From Candidatus Aminicenantota bacterium (GTDB lineage: Bacteria > Acidobacteriota > Aminicenantia > Aminicenantales > Aminicenantaceae): a stretch of 32,493 nt of DNA. Location: contig JACUUK010000007.1 in the NCBI GenBank assembly GCA_014859315.1, forward strand, positions 1 through 32,493, given 5' to 3'. The notes under the pieces were generated by a model. It saw nothing but the letters and a program-made list of their open reading frames with translations. It was not told where the DNA came from and did not search any database. Below, piece after piece: positions 24,373 through 32,493 of this stretch (position 1 is its first letter; each line of letters begins with the position of its first letter). Made by a program: the position numbers and the translations under genes.

Positions 24373-24801
24373 ATGGATAAAAAGAATCATAGTCCTGTTG
24401 GGCATCATTATATTGCGGAAGCATCTGGCTGTGACCCTGAAATCATCGGAAGTGTTGAGAAGGTCCAACAAATTTTAATCAAAGCAGCAGAGATTGCTGG
24501 TGCCCATGTTTGGGCAGTGTCTATTAGTAGATTTCCTCCAAATGGTGTCAGTGGTGTCGTTGTTATTTCGGAATCTCACATTTCCACTCATACTTGGCCT
24601 GAATATGGCTACGGAGCCTTAGATATATACACTTGTGGAAGCTCTGGAGACCCTGAAAAAGCTATTATGTATGCTGTTGAAGCTTTCGGTGCATCGAGTT
24701 CACATATTACAGAAATAACCCGGGGTATAGATGAAGGGGACAAAATCTTCTTTCACAGTTTTGTTACCTGGGAAGAAGATTTTGATAAAGAAGAGGTGTA
24801 A
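24373..24801 (+). CDS. speD: S-adenosylmethionine decarboxylase proenzyme (prokaryotic class 1B)
   Basis: This 142-residue pyruvoyl enzyme makes decarboxylated SAM, the aminopropyl donor for spermidine. Self-cleavage occurs at Glu67-Ser68 in SESHISTHTWPEYGYGALD. His73 and Cys88 fall at the same +5 offset from Thermotoga SpeD as Ser68, so the catalytic set is complete. The ATG has an AGAGGAG ribosome-binding site. No spermidine synthase or other polyamine gene is nearby, so this is an orphan. It has its own promoter and is closely bracketed by two direct copies of the dispersed repeat, which makes it look like a self-contained cassette. Confidence 0.95.
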   Translation: MDKKNHSPVGHHYIAEASGCDPEIIGSVEKVQQILIKAAEIAGAHVWAVSISRFPPNGVSGVVVISESHISTHTWPEYGYGALDIYTCGSSGDPEKAIMYAVEAFGASSSHITEITRGIDEGDKIFFHSFVTWEEDFDKEEV

Positions 24802-24808
24802 TCTGTCA

Positions 24809-24943
24809 CAGCGCCGGTTCCCCCTCCATCCTTGCCAAGACCCTCACACCCTCCACAATGGACTTCGGATGGAAGGGAAACCATCGCCGTACTTCTCAAT
24901 TAGGTCAGATGTTTCCCTCATCACGGAAATAGAGATGCCTACG
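24809..24943 (+). repeat. Dispersed ~130-bp repeat, copy 3 (downstream of speD)
   Basis: It begins with CAGCGCCGG 8 bp after the speD stop and ends near GCCTACG, in the same orientation as copies 1 and 2. The stem arms (about 24816-24831 and 24867-24882) pair with two mismatches that are C-A on the plus strand but G-U wobbles if the minus strand is transcribed. Confidence 0.92.
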
Positions 24944-24950
24944 TTAGAGG

Positions 24951-25101
24951 CAGGGCCGCGTCATTGTTTTTCAATGTACTAAAATCTTGCGATTTTTCGT
25001 CATTTTTTGAAAGACCAGGTATATTTTTATCCCAGAATTCGCATATTTTCCTCAAAATAAGAAAAAGAAAACGGGAAATTTGCGACTTTGACACAGGCCT
25101 G
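24951..25101. mobile_element. 151-bp MITE-like insertion with 10-bp target duplication
   Basis: A perfect 10-bp direct repeat ACGTTAGAGG flanks this stretch (24941-24950 and 25102-25111). The ends form imperfect terminal inverted repeats: CAGGGCCGCGTCA at the left and CAGGCCTGTGTCA read inward from the right, 10 of 13 matching. It is AT-rich inside, has no credible coding frame, and fits a non-autonomous miniature transposon. The right flank continues GGCCGAGATT, so removing the insert gives a simple uninterrupted site. It inserted just beside repeat copy 3 and upstream of the M1 peptidase promoter. The transposase family is not identifiable. Confidence 0.65.
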
Positions 25102-25139
25102 ACGTTAGAGGGCCGAGATTATTTTTTTTATCTTATTTA

Positions 25140-25148
25140 TGCTACAAT
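25140..25148 (+). promoter_or_regulatory. Extended -10 promoter candidate for the M1 peptidase gene
   Basis: TGCTACAAT (TGn plus TACAAT) lies 13 bp before the ATG at 25162, giving a very short leader. No good -35 box is seen at the right distance and there is no clear ribosome-binding site. Confidence 0.4.
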
Positions 25149-25161
25149 TCATAAGAAATAA

Positions 25162-27771
25162 ATGGAGAGACGATTTTTCTCCCTTGCTTTTCTTTTGATA
25201 TTCCTTATCTGCATTTCTCCCTTGTTTTCTGAGAGTCAACAGAGCATAAATGAACTTATTGATCAATTGCAGACAGCTCTGGAGAGGAAAGACATTCCTG
25301 CTTATTTGAATACCTTTTCGCCTGAGTTAAGGCTCGATGAAAAAGAATCCCTCGAAAGCCACTTTAGAGATTTTGAGGCAGACAGTATTTCTGTATTTCC
25401 TGCCTTTGAATCGATAGAAGAAGAAGACGAAACAACTGTTTTCCTAAGGGTTCTTTTTCAAAACTCTTATTCCGTTTTTATAGAACTGTGGAAGCTGTCT
25501 TTATCAGAGGAAAACAGGAGATGGATAATAAAGGATAAGGAAGTCAAAGGAGATGTAAAGCGCCTGTACAGATTAACAATCCCTTCAAATAGAGTGGAAA
25601 TAGTAAAGAGAATTGAAATAAAACATGTAGATATTCAAATGGTATTTAAAAATGCGATTTGTTTTTTTGACAATATACCGAAGATGGAAACAGCCTTACT
25701 TGTGATAGGTGAAGGACATTTGTATTATTCACCCAGCTCGCAGAGTGAAAGACATCAGCTGGATTTATTTTTTAAGAACACTTTTTTAGATGATAGACTT
25801 AAATATGCCTATCTCCGTTTTTCCAATTCTTTTTTTGAAAAAAATATCAAGATTATCAGAGAAGATGAAGATCAGAATACTGTCACAAAGGCAGATATAA
25901 ACAAAGCGTACTCTTTGTTTATGAAACATTATCCACGCTCGTTCACAATTGAGAATTCTTTGAATAGAGAATTGCTTTCATTTTTACCTCAAGGAGATGA
26001 AGCAGTATTTGAATTTGAAAGCAGGAGAAAAGGAGTTTTTACATATATTTATTCTCCATTTGCGAGGGAGGAAGTCAATCTTTTCCATTGGGAAGGCGAG
26101 AAAATCATTAACATTTATTCTCCTCAGATCGACAAGGAGACTAAGAGGTTTTTCATTTCTTTTGGGCAGATGTATGATGTGGAAAACTATCAGATAGACA
26201 TTAATTTTACTCCAAAGGACTCATATCTTTCCGGAAAAGCAAAAGTTATTGTGAAGTCAGAGATAGATTCCCTGAATGAGCTAAAGCTTAAACTCCATCC
26301 AGATTTAGAGATTCTTCGTATTAACGATGAAGAAAACCGTAAATTGTTTTACAGCCGAGATAGACTGAGGAAAATATTATATATTTATCTTCTTCACTCT
26401 GTTCCTAAAGGTCAAAGCGCTTCTATTGAAATTTTTTACCGTGGAAAGATTATTCCCCCAGATATCACAAGCGATGTGCTTCATATGCCTCAAATGAGAG
26501 AAACAAATTCTTTTATTTCGCCGAAATATGATACCTATCTTTTTAGCCAATCATCTTACTGGTATCCTGCTCCTCCTGACGATGACTATTTTAAAGCGCG
26601 GTTGAAAATCATTGTTCCTCATGAATACACCTGCATTTCCAATGGCGTTCTTATCGAACAGTCCTGGCTGCGGTCTTTAGATAAAGTCGAAGACTTTGAC
26701 AAGTTGGGGAATTCCGTTTGTGTGTTTGAAACGAAGGTTCCCGTGAAGTATCTTTCATTTATTGTAGGAAAATTTGATGCTGTAGAGGAAGATTTTGACT
26801 CCATTCCTTTTGCTCGTTATCAACCCTCAAAAGTCATTCTGCATTGGAAAAATTTATTAAAGGATGCTAAAGACATCTTTGATTTCTATGTAAATCTATT
26901 TGGTCCATATCCATTCGAAAAACTTACCATTATCCATAGACTCTGGCCAGCAAGTGGAGGCCACAGTCCTGCCTCTTTCATTGTGCTTAATGAGTTGCCG
27001 CGGATTCCTGGGGCTGGGCGTTTAGTGAAAGTTAAAAGCCCGGTTGACCTTCCGCTTTGGAAAGAATATTTCCTTGCTCATGAAATTGCTCATCAGTGGT
27101 GGGGGCAGGGTCTTGCGTGGAAGACTTATCATGACCAGTGGATAAGTGAGGGCTTGGCACAATATTCGGCAGTTCTTTTTTTAAAAAAGCGGTATGGAGA
27201 GAAAGCTTTTAGTCAAATTCAAAAAAAATTTTCAGAATGGACAGAAAAGAAATCAGATAAAGGCCAGATTACAATGGGTTCTCGCATCAGTTATGTTGAT
27301 TTTGAAGCATATCAAGCAATTGTGTATAACAAGACATCATTGGTATTGAATATGTTGAAAGATTATCTTGGGGAAGACGTGTTTTTTGATGGATTAAAAG
27401 AATTTTTCAGCCGTTATAAGTATAAAACCGCAGACACGAACGCTTTTTTTAGGACATTCAATGATGTATCGGGGAAAGAATTGAAACCTTTTTTTGACAT
27501 GTGGTTTAATTCATATCATTTGCCAGATGTGAAAGTTTCTTATTCTATACAAAAAAGAGAAGATGGTTATTTTCTTGAATTCAAGATAACCCAGTCCAAG
27601 GAGTTGTTTGTTTTTCCTTTAGAAATAGAATGGAAAGAAGGCGGAAAAAAGGTTTTAAAGACCGTTACTATTGATAAAAAGATGAATGAATTCGAATTTA
27701 TTCTTGAGGATAAGCCAAAAAAGATAAAGGTTAATCCCCGACGAGCTATCCCAGGAAAATTTGACCAATAA
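25162..27771 (+). CDS. Exported M1-family zinc metallopeptidase (aminopeptidase-like)
   Basis: This 869-residue protein has a signal peptide (about 1-23), a long N-terminal region of unknown fold (about 25-330), an M1 N-terminal beta domain (about 345-560) and the gluzincin domain. The zinc site is HEIAH (640-644) and Glu663 (WISEGLAQY), the exact HEXXH-x18-E spacing of M1. A YNKTSLVL segment downstream carries the expected catalytic tyrosine. The exopeptidase motif GxMEN, which reads the free amino end, is not present: the aligned place reads GGHSPAS (599-605). Cleavage specificity may therefore differ from ordinary aminopeptidases. It is monocistronic and convergent with the response regulator gene. 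Confidence 0.9.
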   Translation: MERRFFSLAFLLIFLICISPLFSESQQSINELIDQLQTALERKDIPAYLNTFSPELRLDEKESLESHFRDFEADSISVFPAFESIEEEDETTVFLRVLFQNSYSVFIELWKLSLSEENRRWIIKDKEVKGDVKRLYRLTIPSNRVEIVKRIEIKHVDIQMVFKNAICFFDNIPKMETALLVIGEGHLYYSPSSQSERHQLDLFFKNTFLDDRLKYAYLRFSNSFFEKNIKIIREDEDQNTVTKADINKAYSLFMKHYPRSFTIENSLNRELLSFLPQGDEAVFEFESRRKGVFTYIYSPFAREEVNLFHWEGEKIINIYSPQIDKETKRFFISFGQMYDVENYQIDINFTPKDSYLSGKAKVIVKSEIDSLNELKLKLHPDLEILRINDEENRKLFYSRDRLRKILYIYLLHSVPKGQSASIEIFYRGKIIPPDITSDVLHMPQMRETNSFISPKYDTYLFSQSSYWYPAPPDDDYFKARLKIIVPHEYTCISNGVLIEQSWLRSLDKVEDFDKLGNSVCVFETKVPVKYLSFIVGKFDAVEEDFDSIPFARYQPSKVILHWKNLLKDAKDIFDFYVNLFGPYPFEKLTIIHRLWPASGGHSPASFIVLNELPRIPGAGRLVKVKSPVDLPLWKEYFLAHEIAHQWWGQGLAWKTYHDQWISEGLAQYSAVLFLKKRYGEKAFSQIQKKFSEWTEKKSDKGQITMGSRISYVDFEAYQAIVYNKTSLVLNMLKDYLGEDVFFDGLKEFFSRYKYKTADTNAFFRTFNDVSGKELKPFFDMWFNSYHLPDVKVSYSIQKREDGYFLEFKITQSKELFVFPLEIEWKEGGKKVLKTVTIDKKMNEFEFILEDKPKKIKVNPRRAIPGKFDQ

Positions 27772-27787
27772 AATAAAGAATCTAAAA

Positions 27788-29176
27788 TTAATCTGATAAT
27801 CTATTTGCATCTATTTTTAACCTTTTAATCATTTCATTTAGAGTTGTTGGTTTAATATTCAATATATTAGCAGCCTTTTTTTGAATGCCATTTGTTTTCT
27901 TTAAAGCTTCGATTATGGCTTTTTTCTGGATATGTTGAAGTTGCATCTTCAAATCTAAATTTCTATGTGAAGTGAAAGATATATCTTCTTCTGTTTTAGA
28001 ATTCAATAGAAATGGAGGAAGGAGGTTGCGGGTGATTACTTTCGATTTCGTCAACACAACAGCTCTTTCTATAAGATTTTCCAATTCTCGAATATTTCCA
28101 GGCCAGTCATAGGCTTCGAGTATCTCCCAAACATCTTCGGAAATCCCTATAATTTCTTTATTATTTTCTTTAGCATATAAATTCAAGAAATGTTTTACTA
28201 AAATAGGAATGTCTTCTTTTCTCTCACGAAGAGGTGGGAGTTCAATCTTAATGACGTTTAGCCTGTAGAAAAGGTCTTCTCTGAATTTTTTCTGACTTAT
28301 GAGTGCCTCAAGTTCTGAATTTGTTGCTGCAATGACCCGTACATCGACCTTTATCGTTTTTGTTCCGCCCAAGTGCATGAATTCCCGGTCTTGCAGTACT
28401 CTTAGAAGTTTTGCCTGAGTTTCGAGGTTAATAGAGGAAACTTCATCGAAGAAAATAGTTCCTTTATCTGCAGCTTCAAACAATCCTTGTTTATTTGTGA
28501 CTGCTCCGGTGAAGGCTCCTTTAACATGGCCGAATAGATGGCTTTCTAACAAATCCGGAGGGAGAGAACCGCTGTTGACAACAATAAAAGGGAAATTTGC
28601 TCTGTTGCTGTTTTGGTGAATTGCCTGGGCTACTAATTCTTTACCAGTTCCACTTTCTCCTTGTAGTAGCATTGTGCTTCGAGTAGGCGCAGCCGCCTTT
28701 ATTATTTCAAAAACGTTATGCATCACTTGACTCTTGCCAATGATGTTTTCGAATCGAAATTTCTTTTGGAGCTCATCTTTTAAACGAAGATTTTCTTCCT
28801 GGAGTCTTTTGTGAGCGATTGCTCTTTTGATAGTAAGAAGCAACTCGTCATGATTAAATGGTTTCTGGACATAATCAAAGGCCCCTGCTTTCATGGCCTC
28901 AATGGCTGATTCTATAGAGGCATAGGCGGTGATGATGATAATGACGGAATATGGGTCCAGGTTTTTTAGTTTTTTAAGGACTTCTATTCCATCTATTCCA
29001 GGCATCAGAAGGTCAAGCAGAATGAGGTCAAAGCTTTGGGAGGAGTGTTTTTCCAGTGCTTCTTCCCCATTGGAAGAAATTTCAATGTCGTAGCCTTCAG
29101 ATGTTAGAAGATCTTCCAAAACTTCATGAATAATTGGTTCATCATCAATGATATGTATAAGAGCATTTTGTGCCAT
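27788..29176 (-). CDS. Sigma-54-dependent response regulator (NtrC family)
   Basis: This 462-residue activator has a receiver domain (1-120, phospho-acceptor Asp55 in LILLDLLMPG), an AAA+ domain (about 145-375; Walker A GESGTGKE at 173-180, GAFTGA loop at 220-225 that contacts sigma-54, Walker B IFFDE at 241-245) and a Fis-type helix-turn-helix (about 425-460). On phosphorylation it should open promoters for RNA polymerase with sigma-54. It starts 12 bp after the histidine kinase gene, so the two are a cognate pair. No sigma-54 promoter was found in the window, so its targets lie elsewhere. Confidence 0.95.
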   Translation of the reverse strand: MAQNALIHIIDDEPIIHEVLEDLLTSEGYDIEISSNGEEALEKHSSQSFDLILLDLLMPGIDGIEVLKKLKNLDPYSVIIIITAYASIESAIEAMKAGAFDYVQKPFNHDELLLTIKRAIAHKRLQEENLRLKDELQKKFRFENIIGKSQVMHNVFEIIKAAAPTRSTMLLQGESGTGKELVAQAIHQNSNRANFPFIVVNSGSLPPDLLESHLFGHVKGAFTGAVTNKQGLFEAADKGTIFFDEVSSINLETQAKLLRVLQDREFMHLGGTKTIKVDVRVIAATNSELEALISQKKFREDLFYRLNVIKIELPPLRERKEDIPILVKHFLNLYAKENNKEIIGISEDVWEILEAYDWPGNIRELENLIERAVVLTKSKVITRNLLPPFLLNSKTEEDISFTSHRNLDLKMQLQHIQKKAIIEALKKTNGIQKKAANILNIKPTTLNEMIKRLKIDANRLSD

Positions 29177-29188
29177 TTTTTTCCTCTT

Positions 29189-32023
29189 TTAGGAAATTAA
29201 AGAATTATTTCTTTTCCTTTCATCTAAATTCATTGGAATATAAATAGTAAAAAGTGAACCTCTCTCGGCTTCGCTTTCTACGGTTATATTGCCCTCATGC
29301 TCTTTAATGACAGCATAGCTGATAGACAATCCAAGTCCCGTCCCTTTGCCGATTCCTTTAGTAGTGAAGAATGGGTCAAAGATGTGAGGCAAATACTGTG
29401 GCTTTATCCCTATGCCTGTGTCTTGAATTTTGATTACTGCAGAGTTTTCTATTTGAGAGAGCTGGATTTTTAATTTTCCTCCATTGGGCATGGCATCGAT
29501 TGCGTTTAGAAGGATGTTTATGAAAACCTGTTGAAGTTTTTCCCCCTGGGCCCAAATTGGCTTGATCGAAGAAAGATCTAATTCTAAGTTTATGTTCATA
29601 TTTTTGAGTTTATAATCAATGAGAGAGACAATCTCCTCCAGACATTCCTTAATGTTAACAGGGTGAAAAGACGATTCTGCAGGGTTGCGGGAAAGGTTTA
29701 GGAGGTTTTTTACAATGCGTGCAACCCTTTCGGTTTGCATCTCTATTTTTTCCAGAATTTGTGCGTTGGGGGAATCATTGAGTTTTTTTTGTAATATTTG
29801 GACATAGCTAGAAATCCCGGTAAGAGGAGTATTGATTTCATGAGCAACACCTGCAGAAAGCAGTCCAATGGAAGCGAGTTTTTCAGATGTCAACAGCTGT
29901 TGCTGCAAAGAGATTTTTTCCGTTACATCTTCGAATACGATGACTGTTCCATAGGGATTCATGCGATTATCAAGCAGAGGCGTTTTTGCTATATCAAAGA
30001 TTTTTTTCTGCCCTGAAGGCATGTCCAGCGAAATCTCACTCAACAGGCGAAAATCATGCTGAGTGTCTGAAGGAAAAAGGGATGAGAAGTTTTTCTCGCC
30101 GAGGACATTTATCATTCTTTTACCAAGGACTTCTTCTTTTTTCTGGGAAAACGTCTCTTCCATGATGCGGTTCCATCCTATGATTTTTCCTTTTTGGTCA
30201 AGGACAGCCACTCCAACCGTCAAGCTTTCGATGATATTTTCGCTATAATCTTTGAGTCTCTCTAATTCCATGGCCCTGCTGTGAGCCTGGTTGTATAAGT
30301 AGGCGTTTTCTAATGCCAATGCCACAGAAGAAGAAATAGTCCTAAGAAGCTCCCAGTCTTCACTTTTAAGAAAAGTGTCGTCGGCCTTTTTCCCCATTCC
30401 AAGACATCCGATAAATTTATCTTCGACTCTAAGAGGCATGAAATGAAAAAAACCAAAGCTTGACAACTTCTGGAATTCTCTTTGGAGTTCCCGTTTTTCG
30501 GTAAGTGTATAATAAGACACAGACTCGGCATTTTTTAAATGTTGGAATAAAGGATATTGAATGGGGATTCGTGTTCCTGGAGGGGGCGTTTTTCCCCGGG
30601 ATTTAAGAACGTAAAAAGTGCTTGGTTCATGGTCGGAAGTGAGAAGAAGAGCTATATGTTCTAATTCAAGGGCATTCGCAATTAACTCTAAAAGGGATTG
30701 TGAGAGTTTTTGTAAATTTCTTTCTCTACTGATTTCCTGGCTTATAGAGAGAAGAGTCTTCCTGTATTTATAGCTTCTTTTATAAATTGCTCTGTCCAGA
30801 AGAGATTGTATGAGCTTTTTTATGGGAGAAAAGAGTGTTGCGCCGAGCACTATTGCAAGGATTCCTAAAATCAGGACATTGAGCCGGTTTTCAGAAAATA
30901 TCTTTGTTTGTGAGCTTACAATGAAATATAGAATACCAATGACAACATAAGAGGAAATAAGAGTGACTGCCTTTTTAAGAATGAATTCCAAGTCAACAAG
31001 TCTATATCTTGAAATAGAATAAGCGAATGTTAAAGGAATGATAGCTTGGAAGACAACGGTCAGTTCTGCGGCTTTAGAGGGGACTTGCCCAAACAGAAAA
31101 GGAATGACATAGAAAAGGAAGAAAGGAATAATGCCGATGCCAACGCCATATACAATCCACTTAAGTTGTTTTTTTATAATCAGGTTTGAAGCCCTGAGGT
31201 TATCATTGAAAATAATTCCTAATGTTATAAGGGAAAACAAAGCGAAATGACAGAGGTCGAGTTTATCTGAAGTCTGGTGGAAACGAAGGATAATATTGTC
31301 ATTGAAATTAAAGTAATTCGGCAAGTGGATGAATATTTTAGCAATAAGAAGCATGCCTCCTGGAAGATATAACCAGTAAATGGAAGATAAAATCTTTCTT
31401 AAATTTTTTTTTCGCCTTGGAAAAATGATGAAGAAGTGAAACAGTAGAGGAGGAAAAACCAAAAAAGCCACTTCATCCAGCCAATAGAAGACATTATCAA
31501 GAAAATTCATCTCCCCTGTGGGAGAAAAAATATAGAATGAATAAAAGGCAAGTGAAATGTAAAAGAAGAACACATAAGGAACTGAGAACGGCCTTTTTGA
31601 ATTGATTAAAACTATGATACTTATGGCAATTGTCGTTAATCCAATAAGAGCAAGGTAAAAATAAATGAGATTGACACCCTTTTGTGCTAAGTAGAATGAA
31701 GGGAAAAGTAGCTCGCCTTCTCTATTTATTTGATATGTGACTTTTTGGTCGGACAGGCCTGCCAACCACAGGTTTTTTGAGACATCTATTTTATTTTTTG
31801 TCAGAATGTTGTTGATAGAATACAGAATGTCCCCTTTCTTAATTCCCGCTAAATAGGCGGGGCTATCGATTTCGACTTTTAAAGCAGTGATTCCCTCAGG
31901 TTTTTCTTCCCAAAACACGCCATCTGAAGGTTCTTTCCATGTGATTTTTTTATAGATATTGAGTGCGCCAAGTACAACAAGCGCAGTAATGATAATAATG
32001 GCTAAAATCGTTTTTCGGTTCAT
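29189..32023 (-). CDS. Membrane sensor histidine kinase with PDZ-like, multi-TM, GAF and PAS modules
   Basis: This 944-residue kinase has an N-terminal helix (6-23), an external PDZ-like domain (about 43-105, with SPAYLAGIKKGDILYSI), about eight further membrane helices (about 115-400), a GAF domain (about 430-575), a PAS domain (about 590-700) and a HisKA/HATPase core. The phospho-accepting His728 is in GVAHEINTPLTGI. The ATP site shows NILLNAIDAM, DTGIGI and GTGLGLSIS. The membrane-GAF-kinase layout recalls PrsK-type kinases paired with PrsR-type sigma-54 regulators. The PDZ-like part suggests it senses exported-protein ends or envelope state, which is inference. It is coupled to the response regulator downstream. 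Confidence 0.92.
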   Translation of the reverse strand: MNRKTILAIIIITALVVLGALNIYKKITWKEPSDGVFWEEKPEGITALKVEIDSPAYLAGIKKGDILYSINNILTKNKIDVSKNLWLAGLSDQKVTYQINREGELLFPSFYLAQKGVNLIYFYLALIGLTTIAISIIVLINSKRPFSVPYVFFFYISLAFYSFYIFSPTGEMNFLDNVFYWLDEVAFLVFPPLLFHFFIIFPRRKKNLRKILSSIYWLYLPGGMLLIAKIFIHLPNYFNFNDNIILRFHQTSDKLDLCHFALFSLITLGIIFNDNLRASNLIIKKQLKWIVYGVGIGIIPFFLFYVIPFLFGQVPSKAAELTVVFQAIIPLTFAYSISRYRLVDLEFILKKAVTLISSYVVIGILYFIVSSQTKIFSENRLNVLILGILAIVLGATLFSPIKKLIQSLLDRAIYKRSYKYRKTLLSISQEISRERNLQKLSQSLLELIANALELEHIALLLTSDHEPSTFYVLKSRGKTPPPGTRIPIQYPLFQHLKNAESVSYYTLTEKRELQREFQKLSSFGFFHFMPLRVEDKFIGCLGMGKKADDTFLKSEDWELLRTISSSVALALENAYLYNQAHSRAMELERLKDYSENIIESLTVGVAVLDQKGKIIGWNRIMEETFSQKKEEVLGKRMINVLGEKNFSSLFPSDTQHDFRLLSEISLDMPSGQKKIFDIAKTPLLDNRMNPYGTVIVFEDVTEKISLQQQLLTSEKLASIGLLSAGVAHEINTPLTGISSYVQILQKKLNDSPNAQILEKIEMQTERVARIVKNLLNLSRNPAESSFHPVNIKECLEEIVSLIDYKLKNMNINLELDLSSIKPIWAQGEKLQQVFINILLNAIDAMPNGGKLKIQLSQIENSAVIKIQDTGIGIKPQYLPHIFDPFFTTKGIGKGTGLGLSISYAVIKEHEGNITVESEAERGSLFTIYIPMNLDERKRNNSLIS

Positions 32024-32106
32024 TTTTCCAAGATGACGCAGGGACTTTTCAGTGTCTTTTTAAATCCAAAAAATTGAATCATTATTTTAAAAAATATATG
32101 AAAACT

Positions 32107-32391
32107 CTAATTCAATATATGTCTTTTCCCAGACCTTACAGCCCAATAAATGCTTGGTTGATTTAAGTATTTCTTTAATGCAATGTTTTCTTTGAGCCCC
32201 AAAGGCTTTGTGTTTCTGGATAGGAAAGTGCTCATATAGTCATATTTAGGCTTTTTCACGCTTTGAGGAGAGTCCCCTAATCCCTTCTCCACAGACGTGT
32301 CAGTGGCACTGTATGATTTTCCATGAAATGAAGGCATAAGAAAGGAAACAATAAAAGAAATGAGGATTATTTTGAAAAATTTTGCCTTCAT
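32107..32391 (-). CDS. Small secreted protein of unknown function
   Basis: This 94-residue protein has a convincing signal peptide (about 1-29, ending near SYSA). The mature part is about 65 residues, basic, with no cysteine and no motif I recognise. It lies 83 bp upstream of the histidine kinase on the same strand and behind a good promoter, so it is probably co-transcribed with the two-component system. A role as a ligand or accessory of the PDZ-bearing kinase is possible but unproven. Confidence 0.6.
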   Translation of the reverse strand: MKAKFFKIILISFIVSFLMPSFHGKSYSATDTSVEKGLGDSPQSVKKPKYDYMSTFLSRNTKPLGLKENIALKKYLNQPSIYWAVRSGKRHILN

Positions 32392-32404
32392 TTATTCTTA
32401 TTTT

Positions 32405-32433
32405 AAGATAAAGCGTTCTTTCTATTTTGTCAA
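32405..32433 (-). promoter_or_regulatory. Sigma-70-like promoter for the secreted protein-kinase-regulator operon
   Basis: The minus strand has TTGACA (32428-32433), a 17-bp spacer and TATCTT (32405-32410), about 14 bp before the ATG at 32391. Confidence 0.55.
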
Positions 32434-32442
32434 TACATCTGT

Positions 32443-32471
32443 TTGACAAATAAAATCGGATAACCTAATAT
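32443..32471 (+). promoter_or_regulatory. Divergent near-consensus promoter pointing out of the window
   Basis: TTGACA (32443-32448), a 17-bp spacer and TAATAT (32466-32471) read to the right. The back-to-back -35 boxes make an inverted repeat, TTTGTCAA (32426-32433) and TTGACAAA (32443-32450), which could also be an operator. The gene it serves is outside the window; the only frame visible after it is seven codons long. Confidence 0.6.
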
Positions 32472-32493
32472 GAGAATACAAATTATTGATTGA

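Noticed and set aside
1-24943. CRISPR-like array made by the three repeat copies
   Set aside because: Copies are ~130 bp, imperfect, one is 24 kb away, and no regular spacers or cas genes exist.
24941-25111. Integron attC sites around the ACGTTAGAGG motifs
   Set aside because: The motif resembles a GTTRRRY core site but ends in G rather than Y, and no paired RYYYAAC or integrase is visible. The direct repeats plus inverted ends fit an insertion with target duplication better.
24964-25161. 65-codon plus-strand frame before the M1 peptidase gene
   Set aside because: It lies almost wholly inside the MITE-like insert, has no ribosome-binding site and reads like random low-complexity sequence.
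32470-32493. Seven-codon ATG frame at the right edge
   Set aside because: It ends in TGA after seven codons and overlaps the -10 box of the outgoing promoter; not a supportable gene.

Overview
This window is a gene-dense stretch of bacterial chromosome with AT-rich intergenic DNA. It carries about 23 supportable protein genes and no rRNA, tRNA or CRISPR array that I can see. The content suggests an anaerobic, probably uncultivated heterotroph: ferredoxin/NAD(P)H electron-transfer subunits, a glutamate-synthase-like flavoprotein, peptide-processing enzymes and an NtrC-type two-component system. The mix reminds me of Aminicenantes-like lineages, but that is an inference I cannot test here. The window begins inside a repeat copy, as expected if it is a contig that broke at a repeat.

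Layout. 1-458: truncated copy of a dispersed ~130-bp repeat, then a small CxxC protein. 473-3126 (minus): NhaC-type antiporter and isoaspartyl dipeptidase. 3371-4138 (plus): divergent PlsC-like acyltransferase. 4181-9637 (minus): housekeeping block of ispH, rpsA, an HU/IHF gene and a HIT gene joined by overlaps, followed by a PpiD-like foldase. 9719-12858 (minus): DUF6305-like secreted protein, DctM-like permease, a 48-residue two-helix membrane protein and a membrane-anchored AstE/AspA-type deacylase. 12924-17613 (minus): M50 protease, trpS, scpA, scpB and gamma-glutamyltransferase. 17814-23790 (minus): NuoE-like, NuoF-GltD fusion, HoxU/NuoG-N-like and GltB-like subunits, with a promoter upstream and a strong hairpin terminator downstream. 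24162-25111: orphan speD with its own promoter, bracketed by two direct copies of the dispersed repeat, followed by a 151-bp MITE-like insertion. 25162-27771 (plus): exported M1 peptidase. 27788-32391 (minus): sigma-54 response regulator, multidomain membrane histidine kinase and a small secreted protein. A divergent promoter points out of the window at the right end.

How the parts may work together. Several genes concern glutamate/aspartate and peptides: IadA, GGT, the AstE/AspA-like deacylase beside a carboxylate-type permease, M1 peptidase and the GltD/GltB-like flavoproteins. This would suit an organism living on peptides or peptidic necromass. The most interesting items are the NuoE/NuoF-GltD/HoxU/GltB cluster as a possible bifurcating or glutamate-forming complex, the DUF6305-permease-microprotein-deacylase module, and the two kinds of non-coding element around speD.
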